Positions 1 to 39,303 of a DNA stretch of 64,000 bases are shown here, piece after piece. Made by a program: the position numbers and the translations under genes. Each line of letters starts with the position of its first letter. The first letter of the stretch is position 1. The notes under the pieces are model-generated. The model did not search any database. It was not told where the DNA came from and saw nothing but the letters and a program-made list of their open reading frames with translations. This stretch comes from Pseudorasbora parva. Taxonomy: Eukaryota; Chordata; Actinopteri; Cypriniformes; Gobionidae. The DNA lies in NCBI RefSeq assembly GCF_024679245.1, contig NC_090186.1, positions 39,254,106 through 39,318,105 of the forward strand, written 5' to 3'.

Positions 1-839
1 ACCACTGTCAAATCTTTGAACCGTCACTGACAGAGTGCCTGGCACTTTCAATTTGACATCACGGCTGTTTCATGCATTTACATTATCAACATCAATACAC
101 TGACTGTCGTCACATGAGAATTCCAAGCCAATGTGTTGTCGAGTTGCTTATATCATCAAACTGAGGTTCTTACTGTGACAAGCGCTAAAACAACCTGCAA
201 GAAAGCCCTCATTCCAGGGAAATGCCATTAAACCCCCAAAATGCCAAAATCACAATGTGAATTAAACATGTAAAATGCACTCTTTATCACATATAACCGT
301 TCTATACATAGAAAACACGCAGCATAAAAAAGTCCATACAAACAAACTGATTCACTAAAACGATTTGGTCAATGTTCTGAAAGGCAAAATACAATAATTA
401 TCTTGCTATATTGCTGCAAATTATAGTGCTTGCATAAATTGTCTTGTGTCATCTGTAGCCTTTATCACTCTGCTATCTTCCCACGGCCAATCGACTGTAC
501 AGTCTCCTATACATATTCATTACTGAAAGCTCATGAGATACAGTATAATGAATAATCATGTAAAAAGATACATGCAAAAAGATAAATGCACTCTAACATT
601 AAAGCATTCTATCTGATTTGATGCAGGAGATCAACTGAAGACCAAATTAAATGCATTTCAGTGAATCCACTCGAACACTCTCTTATTGTATTATATCATG
701 AATTGGAAATCAGTTTTCTTAAAACCAGTGTATCTATTCTGGTATTTATGCTCCAGGAATGGTCTGTTTTTGATATCCGAGCGGTGACTGAGGTTCAGAC
801 CCATGTCAGGAATGTAGCATCTGTTTAGCCTGCATTTTT
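1..839. other. Intronic DNA left of the first repeat
   Basis: Presumed mmut intron 7. AT-rich, with no exon, RNA gene or repeat that I can identify. Confidence 0.4.
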
Positions 840-854
840 AGAAAGCATTTAGCC

Positions 855-1532
855 TTAAAGAGGTGATTAATTGAGGAATCAACTTTTCCTTGAGCTTTTG
901 ATATATAAAAGGTCATGGTAATATAAGAATATCCTGTAAGTTTCAGAGCTGAAAACTTCCTTGTTAGTCAAAGAAAAGCTTTTATAGACACCAGGCTCAG
1001 CAAACAGTCCTGTGCTTTGTACTGACGTCAGTGTGTGACGAAACACCGCCTCTACCACGTGTTTAATCCAGTAGCCTCACCCACCAACTCATGGAGGGCT
1101 CGTGCTAGCTGGTCAACAACGTCATGCCGAGGAAGATTAAGATATTGCGCTATTCCTGGTTGTGGAAGAACACAGTCGCTGCATAAGCTTTCTTCTGATC
1201 CTGATATTAGGAATGAGTGTTTGAACTTTATTTTTAATGAAGTTCCAGCTCACATGGGGAAGACATGTTCACTTCAGTTCACTGCGGAATCGTTTTTAAA
1301 CAAATCTCCGGTCGATGCTGGATTTAGATCCGACAGGAATGGTGCAGCACGCTTATGTGAGTAAAATGTGTTTTATATGTAATAGTATTGCATTGTTATA
1401 GATTTTTTTGCTTATGTGTACGTGTCTAACAGAGCATGCCTTTAGCCCACTGGACTCAGACACGTATTGGCCATCACTCCCAAAGAATCTCATTATATTC
1501 CGTTCTTGTTCTGCTTTTTTTTCCCCTCTCTA

Positions 1533-1591
<59 letters not shown>

Positions 1592-2050
1592 GACATCCGT
1601 ATGTATGTGTGCGGGGTTCACTATCGTCCGATCTTGCGGGCTATGTGTACTATAAAAATAATAGTCCAATCAAACGCGTGTCGATGAGAAATAAAACATT
1701 GTGTTTGTTTGATAAAGACGTTTACGAGCCCTGTGATCGGGAAAATCATTCTGGTTGTCGCCTCTCCCTCAATCTCTCCTCTCAGTCATGTGGACTGACA
1801 GCAGAGATTAAGCTCATTAAATATGCAAATATTATCCAATCCTAGCCGTGGGTGTTTACTTCCATGTCTCCAGTGCGGCACACCCATCAAAACCCAGCGT
1901 TCAGGAGAGAGCCTCAAAACCAGTGTAGAAAATAGCCTATTAGTTATTAGTTATGATGTTTTTGAATGTAAAAAAGCCACACAAACATCATTAGTAGACC
2001 TCAGACAACAGTATAAAAAAATAACAAAAGCCAGTTAATGACACCTTTAA
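855..2050 (+). repeat. Interspersed repeat (copy A) carrying a THAP-like zinc-finger remnant
   Basis: It shares its left part (TTTTGATATATAAAAGGTCA and following ~110 bp) and its right part (AGCCAGTTMATGACACC) with copy B at 30.2-30.9 kb. TTAA stands at both ends (855-858, 2047-2050). A 14-bp direct repeat, AGAAAGCATTTAGC, stands outside it on both sides (840-853, 2053-2066). Inside, the frame from 1035 to 1364 has a C-x4-C pair (YCAIPGCG), the FIFNEVP block and a CSLQF where a C-x2-H pair is expected: a decayed THAP-type finger as found in some DNA transposons. A (TC)n tract occupies 1539-1588. Confidence 0.65.
1539..1588 (+). repeat. (TC)n microsatellite
   Basis: About 25 perfect TC units inside repeat copy A. 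They explain the Ser-Leu repeats in translated frames here. Confidence 0.95.
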
Positions 2051-2066
2051 CTAGAAAGCATTTAGC

Positions 2067-3375
2067 ATGATTATAAATATACGGTAGCTAAGAAGTGTAA
2101 AACAAATCACAAATTCAAGAACAACACAACAAATTATAAATGCAATGGATGGTCTAAAAACAAATTAACAAGTAAAAAAAAAAAAAACTCACCTGAGAGC
2201 AAAATGGCAAAGTCAGAAAACACAACGACAAACCACACGCGAGTCGACTTTCTCCTGCTGCTGCCTGCTGTACGTTCTGCATGTCTCGATTGAAACGTCT
2301 CGTCCAATCAGCAGTCAGTATTCCATTCGCCACATATACCTTTTCCGTTTTGTCCAACTTGTCGTTGTGTTTTCTGACTTTGTATTTTGTTTTAAGATTT
2401 GTCATTGTATTTCTAATTTGTTATTTTATTTCCGGAATTGTTATTTTGTTTTTGGAATAGCCATATTTATTTATTTTTTTAACTTTTGTTTTTAAATTTG
2501 TCAATTTTGTAATTGTAATTGTGATCGTAATTGTGTCATTTTTGTGATTTGTTTTGCACTTCTTGGCCACCGCATAAATATGCACTTGTTTTGTAATTAA
2601 CTAATTTGCTAATACAACCAAATTAGGTTAAACTTTATTTCAAGGTGTCCGTATTACAGTGTAATTACACATTTAAATACTGAGTAATAATAATGAAATA
2701 CATGTACTTCCTATAGGGTTCTAATTAACTTAGACCGTCTCCAGAGCCACTAGTTTAAACATGGAAAAAACGGCATGGTCCAAACGGTTTGTACCTAGTC
2801 TCTTAATGAGTCATAGGGCATAACGTGCAATAAACCAATTAGAGTCTCACACATCATATGTAGAAGTTTGTATCTGCGCTCCATGTGGATGTAGTTTCAT
2901 TATTCTGTTCCAGTGCTCAAAAACCCAGCCTTGAAGTGAAAAGAATTTGCCTACGTTTTATCTAATTGTGCCTGCAGGGTTTAAAAAAAATATATTTTTA
3001 GAAGCATACCATTTAAAAGGAATAGTCTCCAAGAGGTTATGGTTTTTCTGGCGCGAGGGCCAACCTACATTTATTCTCGTTGAAGAAGGTGACTTTACGT
3101 CCAAATTGCTCCTACATCCCTGAATATAATGCTATATAGTTTAAGGGCAATATTATTAAGGGCAGTGATATTTTCACTGACTCTGAAAAACAAAATGAAT
3201 GGAGCACTTGAAAGCACAAGTGCGACTGAATTAAAGCCCTTTATTGTGATTAGGCAACATCACAGAGTGCTCGATTGGGAACGGACTATATGTGACCGTC
3301 TCAGATCACGTCAATACGGATGAAGGCACTCGACTTCAAAATACGTGCTGTGAGTCATCGCCTGAGGGAACTAAC
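2067..3375. other. mmut intron 7 remainder
   Basis: AT-rich. Around 2626-2760 the text resembles other dispersed fragments (a GGTTAAACTTTATTTCAAGG type end). No gene was seen. Confidence 0.35.
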
Positions 3376-16017
<12,642 letters not shown>

Positions 16018-16024
<7 letters not shown>

Positions 16025-16065
16025 GTTGTATGCATTGGGTATATGAGAGCGAGTTTAGTTCTCAT
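16018..16065 (-). promoter_or_regulatory. Upstream ORF overlapping the mmut start codon
   Basis: If the acceptor at 16072/16073 is used, the 5' leader holds an ATG at 16065, with a second in-frame ATG at 16035. It opens a 15-codon frame whose TGA (16020-16018) overlaps the mmut ATGTTGA start. The first ATG has C at -3 (weak context) and the mmut ATG has A at -3. The frame differs from mmut. Confidence 0.45.
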
Positions 16066-16121
16066 GGGTATCTAATAAAAAAAGACACAAAAAAGAAACA
16101 GGCTTTTACTACAAAAGTGTT

Positions 16122-16123
<2 letters not shown>

Positions 16124-16216
<93 letters not shown>
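16124..16216 (+). repeat. (GT)n microsatellite
   Basis: About 46 uninterrupted GT units in the probable first intron of mmut. Confidence 0.98.
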
Positions 16217-16217
<1 letters not shown>

Positions 16218-16631
16218 AGTAAATATAAGGTGATTAGTAAACATGGATACTAAGTCACTCACACAATACTACTGTTATGACTGAAAAATACCTTGTAAAG
16301 CCTCCACTAGCAAACATGTCATCAAACAGTACCTAAACATGACCTTTTTATTACAATTATTCAAAATATTTTAGCAAAAGTCATATTTAAAACCGTATAC
16401 ATAACGAATCATCAGCTACTTTCACTTTATATCCATTAAAGTTTGCAAACTTACAGGCCTATTTAGATTATCCAGTTTAAAGCCTTTGTGTACTAACAAT
16501 AATTAATAATCTAGGGCAGTGCAGGAACGTTTAAATACACTCCAATACAAGCGGTGACATCATACTGCTTTAAGACAAGACATTTAAGAGCAAAACAAAC
16601 GCTATTTCTGACCTTGCGTTCTTCTATTTAC

Positions 16632-16750
16632 CAGACACCGACGACGACACGCTGACAGGCGTATTGCGCTCCGGCCAATCACATTTAACAACAAACTGGA
16701 ATCAGCCAATCAGCATCAGCTTTGAACCGGATGTGCATTATATATCTTCA
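16632..16750 (-). promoter_or_regulatory. mmut: mmut promoter and probable non-coding first exon
   Basis: On the minus strand a good donor (GTGTCTG|GTAAAT, intron from 16631) follows a short, CpG-containing segment. The coding exon has a matching strong acceptor about 560 bp away (pyrimidine tract, then TTATTAG|ATACCC, exon from 16071). Two CCAAT boxes (written CCAAT on the plus strand at 16675-16679 and 16706-16710) lie just upstream. The transcription start is inferred, not observed. A (CA)n tract (16124-16216) lies within this first intron, about 50 bp upstream of the acceptor. Confidence 0.55.
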
Positions 16751-17619
16751 CGGATGATGTTGAGGCTTTAAATCAAAGGTTCCGTTTAATGTTTTTGAAA
16801 TATGCTAATATATATTTATATTTTTGTGGCCAAAATATTACGATTATAATTATAGTGATATTGAATATTTATAGTTATACTATAGTGTAGTATAGCTTAG
16901 CTATATAGTGAGATTCGTCACCGATTATTATTTTGGCGGTTTTATAATCGTTACATTATTTCCAGCAGGTGGAGACACATGCCAAGTTATATACACTGCG
17001 GGTTCGCACAATTAGTCAAACCAAAAATTATTCGGACACCAGATATATTTTATATATTTTACTGGGTGCAGGACACTATACAAAAGGATAGTAAATTGAC
17101 CTAAATTGATAATTTCTAATTGTGTACTTGAATTTAACAGCCGATGCCGATTGGTTGTTCGTAATCCTTTACGCACCTTCCTATCAAAGTTATTTGATAT
17201 TTAACTCTGAGTTCTTGTCATATTGTGTTACCATTTTTAAACTATAGCTAATAAACTATGATATTGTAAGAAAATGTTGAAGTTGTCTGAATACATTTTG
17301 GTTTGACTGTATGTCAGTGACAATTCATATAACACAGCGATAATAATAATTGTGCAAACCTGCAGTCTCTCAATTAAATGTATTGTTTTTGCAAAAATGC
17401 AATGCATTGTCAGTAGTTAAAATGTGCATTATGAAACATCAGACTACAGGTTAAGGCTCCATTCCAAACGCCAATTTATTACATCATTTAGAAATTATAA
17501 ATGAACACTCATAGATTACCTATGGCCATAACATATTATATTAATTTAATCTTTCTTTGTTTCATTTATTTTCATGAAATTTTTACGAACATAATTGTAT
17601 TAGTATTATTATATAAACA

Positions 17620-17654
<35 letters not shown>

Positions 17655-18394
17655 GTGGGTGGGTGGGGTATTTGTTCTGCCAATTCCATTTTATTATATT
17701 AAAGATGAACATTAGCTTGAAAATGAATAATGGAAAATGTAATGTCTCGCCTCCAAGTTATAAAACAACAATATTCTTATCTCCCGCCCTCTCTTATCTT
17801 ATCCACTTTCTGCAACAGATAATAATGAGGCATCGTTACACTGTTATGGTTTCAGATACAATTATATCAACAACACAAAGATGTCCAAGAGTTCAAATGT
17901 CTTTATTAAGAGCAAGTTGATAAAATGTTCATTGAAGCCAAAGCACTCCATCGTACATATTCAGTTCGTTCCACGTCTCATTTTGATAGATCTGAATGAG
18001 ACTTACAACAAATGTTTATAAGGGACAGATTTATATATAAAATATATAGTAAATACAGTAACATTATCATTGTATCATATGCATTCAGCAGGATATACTT
18101 TTATCAAAAGTGGCAATGCAAACAGTGGTAGTTAATGCCCCTCAGAATACAGAATTATAGCCCATTATACCCTTCTGTAAAATACTAACCTTACTAAATT
18201 CAGCAAAGCAGTGGATTCAGTCTGGTACCAATTAAAATACCCATTTAATGATTCTATTGTATTCACGTGTTCAGGAAAATGCAGTATGAAAAAAAAGCAC
18301 TTTGCATGAAGCAAAATGAAAACGAGGTGCCAAAACAGTATTAAGTTCATGTGTAGAAAATGTTAAAGTAACTAAACAGTGTCTACATGTTGCA
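16751..18394. other. Intergenic DNA between mmut and fkbp1b
   Basis: No gene recognised. Contains a short (GT)n at 17622-17652. The left part belongs to mmut upstream DNA, the right part may be fkbp1b 3' UTR. Confidence 0.4.
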
Positions 18395-18400
18395 TTTATT
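18395..18400 (-). terminator. fkbp1b: Candidate polyadenylation signal for fkbp1b
   Basis: AATAAA on the minus strand about 125 bp past the stop codon. Another AATAAA lies near 17.9 kb, so the 3' UTR length is undecided. Confidence 0.35.
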
Positions 18401-18523
18401 GGCAAAATAAAAGACAAAAGATGATGCCTAGAGTGTTTAGGTGAAGAAGGTTTTGTTGGTGGGGCGGGGACTGTTTCTTCTTCTTCTCCGTTTAAGGACT
18501 TCAGCCCTGTAAAAGCTAACGGT

Positions 18524-33746
<15,223 letters not shown>

Positions 33747-33807
33747 TCTGTTCGCGCAGACAGATCCTACAGTAGTGAGACAGTGTGTGTGTGTGTGTGA
33801 GTGTGTG

Positions 33808-33892
<85 letters not shown>

Positions 33893-34215
33893 TACTGCAC
33901 TCCGCCCACTGTCACATCACTGTTTGTGCGATGCGATGGTCAACCCGTGGTGAAATATTAGACAACATTCCGTTCTGATGACCTCAATTTGTATGAGATT
34001 CTGGAATAGTGTGAAGTGTAACATCTATTAAAAACTGCACTTACAAAATATGTTATTTTTTGTTGCACCCTATATGTTATTTGCAGTTCTGAATATTAAC
34101 TTTGTTTGAAGTATGTCGACCATATTTGAACTAGCCCTTTAAAACGAACCGTTCGAAAGAATCGATTCGCGAAAATGAAGCAGACTTCCTATCGTGAGTT
34201 TGAACGTGTGTGTGA
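33747..34215. promoter_or_regulatory. Shared fkbp1b/wdcp divergent promoter region
   Basis: About 470 bp separates the fkbp1b ATG (33746, minus) from a ZNF143-type motif at 34216 near the probable wdcp first exon (plus). The region contains mixed TG and (GA)n repeats (33784-33889) and unique sequence with scattered CpG. No TATA box was recognised. A head-to-head pair with a short spacer is typical of bidirectional promoters; the promoter role itself is inference. Confidence 0.5.
33784..33889 (+). repeat. (GT)n/(GA)n compound microsatellite next to the fkbp1b start
   Basis: GT-rich part 33784-33810, then an uninterrupted (GA)n of 79 bp (33811-33889). On the fkbp1b strand this is (TC)n followed by (AC)n, 38 bp upstream of the ATG. 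Confidence 0.97.
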
Positions 34216-34366
34216 ACTACAACTCCCAGAATGCCCGAGTCATTCTTTTTCCGTCTGTCCATGACTTCAAATGTCTCCGCGGGGAAATGCGGACACCGCT
34301 CAAATTTACAATAATTTATCTCTGTGGAGTTACCATGGTTTCCGCAGTGTTGTCAAAAGCACAATG
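34170..34366 (+). other. wdcp: Probable wdcp non-coding first exon
   Basis: It ends in a good donor (ACAATG|GTATGT). A matching acceptor (TGTATTTCAG|GCCTGT) begins the leader of the coding exon at 35014, leaving 275 nt of untranslated sequence before the ATG at 35289. The upstream boundary is a guess from the ZNF143-type motif; no transcript evidence is available. Confidence 0.5.
34216..34235 (+). promoter_or_regulatory. ZNF143/THAP11-type (SBS) motif at the wdcp promoter
   Basis: The sequence reads ACTACAACTCCCAGAATGCC, matching the vertebrate consensus ACTACAAYTCCCARNATGC, which is usually found within about 200 bp of transcription starts. It lies about 130 bp upstream of the probable first-exon donor at 34366. 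Confidence 0.7.
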
Positions 34367-35013
34367 GTATGTTTGAAATTTTACCTTCTGAAATTGCAGA
34401 TTTGCTATTTATCTTATATTTTCCATTTTATTTTCTAGATTGTTCTAGATCTTCTTTACATGCCAGCATGCTGGGATTGCGGCAATAACTTAACGTTACA
34501 TGTGAATAAAATAGTTTCGAGAACGCATTTTACATAGAAATTATTAGTCATGTCATAGTTGTTACTACTCTAAACTTCAACTTCAAACAATGCAATCTGC
34601 TTTTAGATATATGGTTAACATGGTAACTTTTAGTAAGGGTTTATGAGTTATCGATGTCCAGTGTTTAAAGTGATTAACGTTAACTTAAGTGACATGTGAT
34701 TCTAACGTTACTTTATTTACGTCTGTTGTAGTATAATGATTCCCCATTACAAAATTAACCTTATATATTTTTAATTATAAGTTTTAATACAGTTGTTTTT
34801 ACTAGAAGTAGCATTAATTAATGAATCGTGCTAATTCATCTTGCTAATACAAAGCCACCACAGTTTTACTGTAGTTATAATAGCTGTATTAACTTATCAT
34901 AGTAGTAGCCAAGAGACTGTTTTTGATATCAGCATACATTTTCTAACGTGACATTTCTGTGATGTTCAGTCATTGCATATGTCTCGACTTACATATATTT
35001 TTGTGTATTTCAG
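34367..35013 (+). other. Probable wdcp intron 1
   Basis: GTATGT at the left and TTTCAG at the right; AT-rich, no repeat ends recognised. Confidence 0.45.
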
Positions 35014-35288
35014 GCCTGTGGCAGAAAAAAAGACATAGCATCTAAAACTCCAAGGGTTTTATGACGTTGGGGGTCGTGTCAGCCTAATCTGGTCATCCTT
35101 GAGTGGAGCCTCACTCTGGCCAATAGGATTAGAGAGTGAGGGAAGAGGCTTTACCTATTCTTGGAGTGATGGCAGTCTTCTCATTCTGAGGCACAGGGTT
35201 ACATCTATCTTTCAATTCTGACTCAAAAACCCTTTCCTGTATGACCAGCAACACCATTTTCCTTTCCATTGGAGAAACTGAGCCAAGC

Positions 35289-37169
35289 ATGGAGCTAGGA
35301 AAAGCCAAACTTCTGAGAACAGGGTTAAACACCCTGCACCAAGCAATTCACCCGGTGCACGGAATAGCCTGGACGGACGGTAAGCAGGTCTGTCTCACGT
35401 CATTGTTTTCTGTCGACGGTGAGCCCAAATTTGGTGACACCAATGTCATTGGACAATTCGAACATGTCTTGGGACTCTTCTGGGGGCCGTTGTGTTGCTC
35501 CGGGTCCCCGGCGTTGCTTGCCGTGCAGCATAAGAAGCACATCACGGTCTGGCAACTTCAGTTGAGCGCTTTGGAGCAAAACAAACTCTTGTGCACGCAG
35601 ACCTGTGAAATGAGCGAGCCGTTCCCACTGCTGTCACAGGGATGTGTCTGGCACCCCAAAATGGATATCTTAGCTGTTTTGACCAAGCGGGACGCATCTG
35701 TTTTGTTTTCCGTGCGGGTCGATAATCGTCGCGTGAAGGCCGACATAAAGGGCAGCGGTTTGATCCATTGTGCCTGCTGGACTAAGGACGGGACTCGCCT
35801 GGTGGTCGCAATCGGCAGCGCATTGCACTCGTACATTTGGAACGACATCCAAAAAAGCCTGGTGGCGTGTTCCTTCTGCCCTGTTTTCGATGTAGGTGGG
35901 TATATCTGCGCCATCGAGTCCACCGACGAGGCTCAAGTGGCTGTAGCGACTGAACTTCCGCTTGATAAAATTTGCGGGCTCAATGCAGGCATCGCCTTCG
36001 ACTTGCCGAATGAGTCGGAGGCATCGACTTGTCGCCCTTCTCCCGTTTTGACAGTGGATACAGACTATTATTTGGACTCTAGACGGCGATCATGTGACTC
36101 TGAGCGCTCGGGACACGCCTCTTCATCCGGACCCATAGATCTAACGCACATTCTCGCCAAACACAGGAAATCAGACCCAAGCCCTCTCATTCACTTGAGG
36201 CGGAGGGATAATTTGTTGGGAAGTGGTCAGGACTCCTCACATTTGATTCTAGTGACGTACGAACGCAAGGTTACCACTACAAGGAAGGTCAGCATCCCTG
36301 GCATCTTGGTCCCTGACATCATTGCTTTTGATCCGAGCGGGAGCACGATGGCCGTGGCTTCGAACACGTGCAACATGATCCTGGTTTACTGTATCACGGA
36401 TTCATCCATGCCCAATGTGCAACAGATCCAGCTGCAAAAGAACGAGAGGCCCAAAGGGGTGTGCTTTTTCACCAACAAGATGTTGCTCTTTATGATTGGC
36501 CGGCAGAAGTCCAATGATCCTGCTTTTCTCCCCTCCTCCAACACGGACAAGTACATCTTGAGACTAATAGCCAAGGAGCTGGTATTCGATGAGGAAGGTC
36601 CCACCCCGGTGGTTCCCAAGTCCGATCCGCCAAGCCAGCATCATGGGATTAGACGTCATTCTGAGAACTTTTCTAAAGAGGACCGTCTATCAATTAAGGA
36701 TCTAATTCTTCCTGGAGGCTCTGTAATTGTTTCTCCAGCCAGTCGGAGAAAACTAATCGAGGAGGTACGCAGCTCAGAGTTGAGCCCTGTGGCAAGCTCC
36801 ACCGACTTCTCGGATAGAGCCTCCAGTGCCTCCTCTATTACTCTAGAAAACTACGACATGGACCACATCAGCCGCATGGCCACGCTCGCGGTAGCCGGAC
36901 AGGCCAGCCGGGATTCCAGTCGGCCGTGCTCGCCCAGGTACGAGGCCTCGGAAAAATCGTACTCCGATGCCACTCCGCCAAAGAACAGCTTTCAGTCCAA
37001 AGAGAAGAACCTGGAGCAGCTGACGCAGAACATGGAGAGGATTTTCACCCGGTTCGCTGACGTCCAGCAGTGCCTCTCAGAAATCAGAGACTTCACCCAG
37101 AACGGCAAGAAGATCGCATGCAGCTATCCGTCCGCTTACGAACCGCAATACGTGCACATTACGTGTCAG
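35289..37169 (+). CDS. wdcp: wdcp coding exon 1 (large)
   Basis: 1881 bp, 627 codons, phase 0 at its end (GTGTCAG|GTATGA). It holds the whole propeller-like region, the Ser-rich segment and the coiled coil in one exon. Without splicing, one more codon and a TGA follow. It is far richer in G+C than the surrounding DNA. Confidence 0.95.
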
Positions 37170-39303
37170 GTATGAAATTATTTTCTTTTGAATCATACGG
37201 TGAAGTCTAAACTTCAGCAAAGAAAGTCGGCAGTATGCTGTTGTAGAAAAATGAAGAGTGCTAATCAGTTGCTTTTACTCGTTTGATTAATTGCATGAAG
37301 GTTTAGGGTCCAATTCTCACTATTAACTAGTTGCTTATTAGCATGCCTATTACTAGGATATTGGATGTTTATCAGTACCTGTATAGCACATATTAATGCC
37401 TTATTCTGCATGACCATATTTTATATCCCTAATACCTAAATACCTACCCAATACCTAAATTATTAATAAGCAGTAATTAGGAGTTCATTGAGTAGTTAAT
37501 AGTTAGTTAATAATGAGAATTGAAACCTAATCTAAAGTGTGACCATTTTGAAGAATTATATTTGCAGTTTTGTATGGAAAAAAAATCTCAATCTCAATAT
37601 GCAAATCCTCTCAAATAAAAATATGCTACATATTGGAAATAATTTAGAATTTTGTATAATTATAATTTATTTTACTATAAAATGTAATAATAATTAATTA
37701 ATATTACTATAAATTCTAGAATTTATAAATGATATAAACAATAACTATTTCTAATTTTCTTTTAATTTATAAAGTAAATGTAAACATTACAGTATAAAAG
37801 CACAGATGCTAATAATTAATGTCAACAATCTTCATTGTTATAATATTTATGTATTACTACAGATTAGTTACATTAGTTTTTTATAGATTTTTTATGTATT
37901 AGTAGTTCTTCTGCTTATTGAATTTATGAGAAGAGGTTCTTCATTTTCCAAAGCTGAAGATCCATGGTGCTTTATGGGTCAAGGACTGACAGTTTTGGTG
38001 ACCTCAACAGGTCAAATATCCTTTACCTTTAGGGAACCATCTTAGATGTTCACATACTTTTAATGTTAAATGTTAAATTAACATAAAAAATAAATGATTA
38101 CTTGACTAAATGGTTTTCTTTTGGAGCTAATGCTGCCCTCACGTGCAACAATTGGACATGAACACCCTCTCAAGTTGCAGTTTGAATACGTTCGTAATCA
38201 CGACTTCAGAAGTGGGAAGTCCGAAATTTCCGATAGCACGTGAAGGCAGCACAAGTCTTAATCCAAACCAAGACTCTACAAAGCCCATTTTACTCGTAGT
38301 CAGACCATCAGGCATTGTTAAGCATCACGCCAACTCATAATTCCTCCCACTGTTGTCAGTACAACCCTTTGTCAGCAGATGTCAGATTGAAGTGATTCTG
38401 TTGACTGGCATAACTTGTCTTAGGGGAATCATCACTTAATCCATGACCACATGACCAGGTCTGTTGTGAATGATGCTCCCTTAAAATGACTCATGGTGTT
38501 TGTGCCCTTTCTACTTGTCTTGTCCTCCAGAAACAGTTGTCTGAGAATGTTTATACGGATGAGAGAAGGCCGTTGCTGCTGTGTGGGGGGCGGATCTGCC
38601 TGCGGGTGGTACAGGAACTCTTCGGCCTAACAGTCGTGGAGATGATGCATGGTACGCATGGAAGATATCGCAATCTTGCAAAATGCTCGATCAATACATA
38701 TGTAACAATATGAAACAATCTCTTTCAAAAAGTTGATATGTAAATGTATTGCATTTATAAACGGAAGTATTGCACGCTTGAAGAAGCACCTGAACGTTTC
38801 CGAGATCTTTGTGTTGACATGATTTCAGGCAGATTTGCTCTTTTCAACAATGAGCAGATGGGATCTATTAATGAGGCCGTGTAAAGCATTGAATCTTTTG
38901 TTGAAGACAGATTGTTCAGTGTGCTTTGGCTTCATTTAATTGTCAATGACTAAAATAGGAAGTGATTAGGTGGTGCAATCGGATTTAAGGGTTTAAGGTT
39001 GAATCAGCTTACAGCTTTTTGTGCTGTGCATCTCTAGCGCTGATGTCTGCTTGAACCATTGTCACTTATGCCAAGACTGCAAAGACATGTGCAGAAATGT
39101 CTCATTAAGTGCTTTCTCTTCTTCTCACAGGTCCCATGTGGATTGTCTTGGTGGCTGATGCAGATGGTTTCGTTCCTCTCACATTTAAACACAAGGACGA
39201 GCTCACGGTCAGAAGCGCCAGAAGGAAATCTCCTGTAAGACCCCCGAGTGGCGCAGATGTATTTCCTCCTGAAAGTCCACTGTCTCCCAATGCAGACAAA
39301 TGA
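35289..39303 (+). CDS. wdcp: WD repeat and coiled-coil containing protein (WDCP, C2orf44 homologue), complete
   Basis: Coding exons 35289-37169, 38531-38651 and 39131-39303 give 724 aa, against 721 in human. Borders are CAG|GTATGA, CTCCAG|AAACAG, CATG|GTACGC and TCACAG|GTCCCA, and phases agree. The N-terminal half is the WD/beta-propeller-like part (HGIAWTDGKQVCLTSLF, CVWHPKMDILAVLT, HCACWTKDGTRLVVAIGS, LPLDKICGLNA, KVSIPGILVPDIIAFDPSGS, all matching human). A Ser-rich middle follows, then a probable coiled coil around residues 565-605 (KEKNLEQLTQNMERIFTRF) and a Pro-rich tail (KSPVRPPSGADVFPPESP) that could bind SH3 domains. Human WDCP is reported to bind HCK and occurs as an ALK fusion partner; its cellular role is poorly defined. 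The ATG at 35289 is preferred because it aligns with the human MELGKGKLL start. An in-frame ATG at 35241 would add 16 residues. Confidence 0.94.
37307..37527. repeat. Hairpin MITE in wdcp intron
   Basis: Left GGTCCAATTCTCACTATTAA and right TTAATAATGAGAATTGAAACC-like end form 23-bp inverted repeats; the interior is also partly palindromic. Confidence 0.75.
37528..38130. other. wdcp intron, unassigned
   Basis: AT-rich; nothing identified. Confidence 0.35.
38131..38251. repeat. Short MITE with 16-bp inverted ends
   Basis: TGCTGCCCTCACGTGC at the left and GCACGTGAAGGCAGCA at the right, 121 bp in all. Confidence 0.8.
38531..38651 (+). CDS. wdcp: wdcp coding exon 2
   Basis: Acceptor TCCTCCAG|AAACAG, donor GCATG|GTACGC. 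It encodes KQLSENVYTDERRPLLLCGG, then RICLRVVQELFGLTVVEMMH plus one base, equivalent to the human RAVLLCDGKLRLSTVQQTFG block. Confidence 0.94.
39131..39303 (+). CDS. wdcp: wdcp coding exon 3 and stop
   Basis: Acceptor TTCTCACAG|GTCCCA. It encodes GPMWIVLVADADGFVPLTF, then a basic and Pro-rich tail ending SPLSPNADK, TGA at 39301-39303. A candidate polyadenylation signal ATTAAA lies near 39.62 kb. Confidence 0.93.

Noticed and set aside
1..3375. Exons of the mmut cobalamin-binding domain
   Set aside because: No DXHXXG-type block or suitable splice-bounded frame was found on the minus strand, so the gene continues outside the window.
16062..16262. His-Thr/Cys-Val frames near the mmut start
   Set aside because: They come from the (GT)n repeat in the first intron.
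35129..35936. Minus-strand frames opposite wdcp
   Set aside because: Shadows of a conserved plus-strand coding exon; codon pattern and homology support wdcp only.
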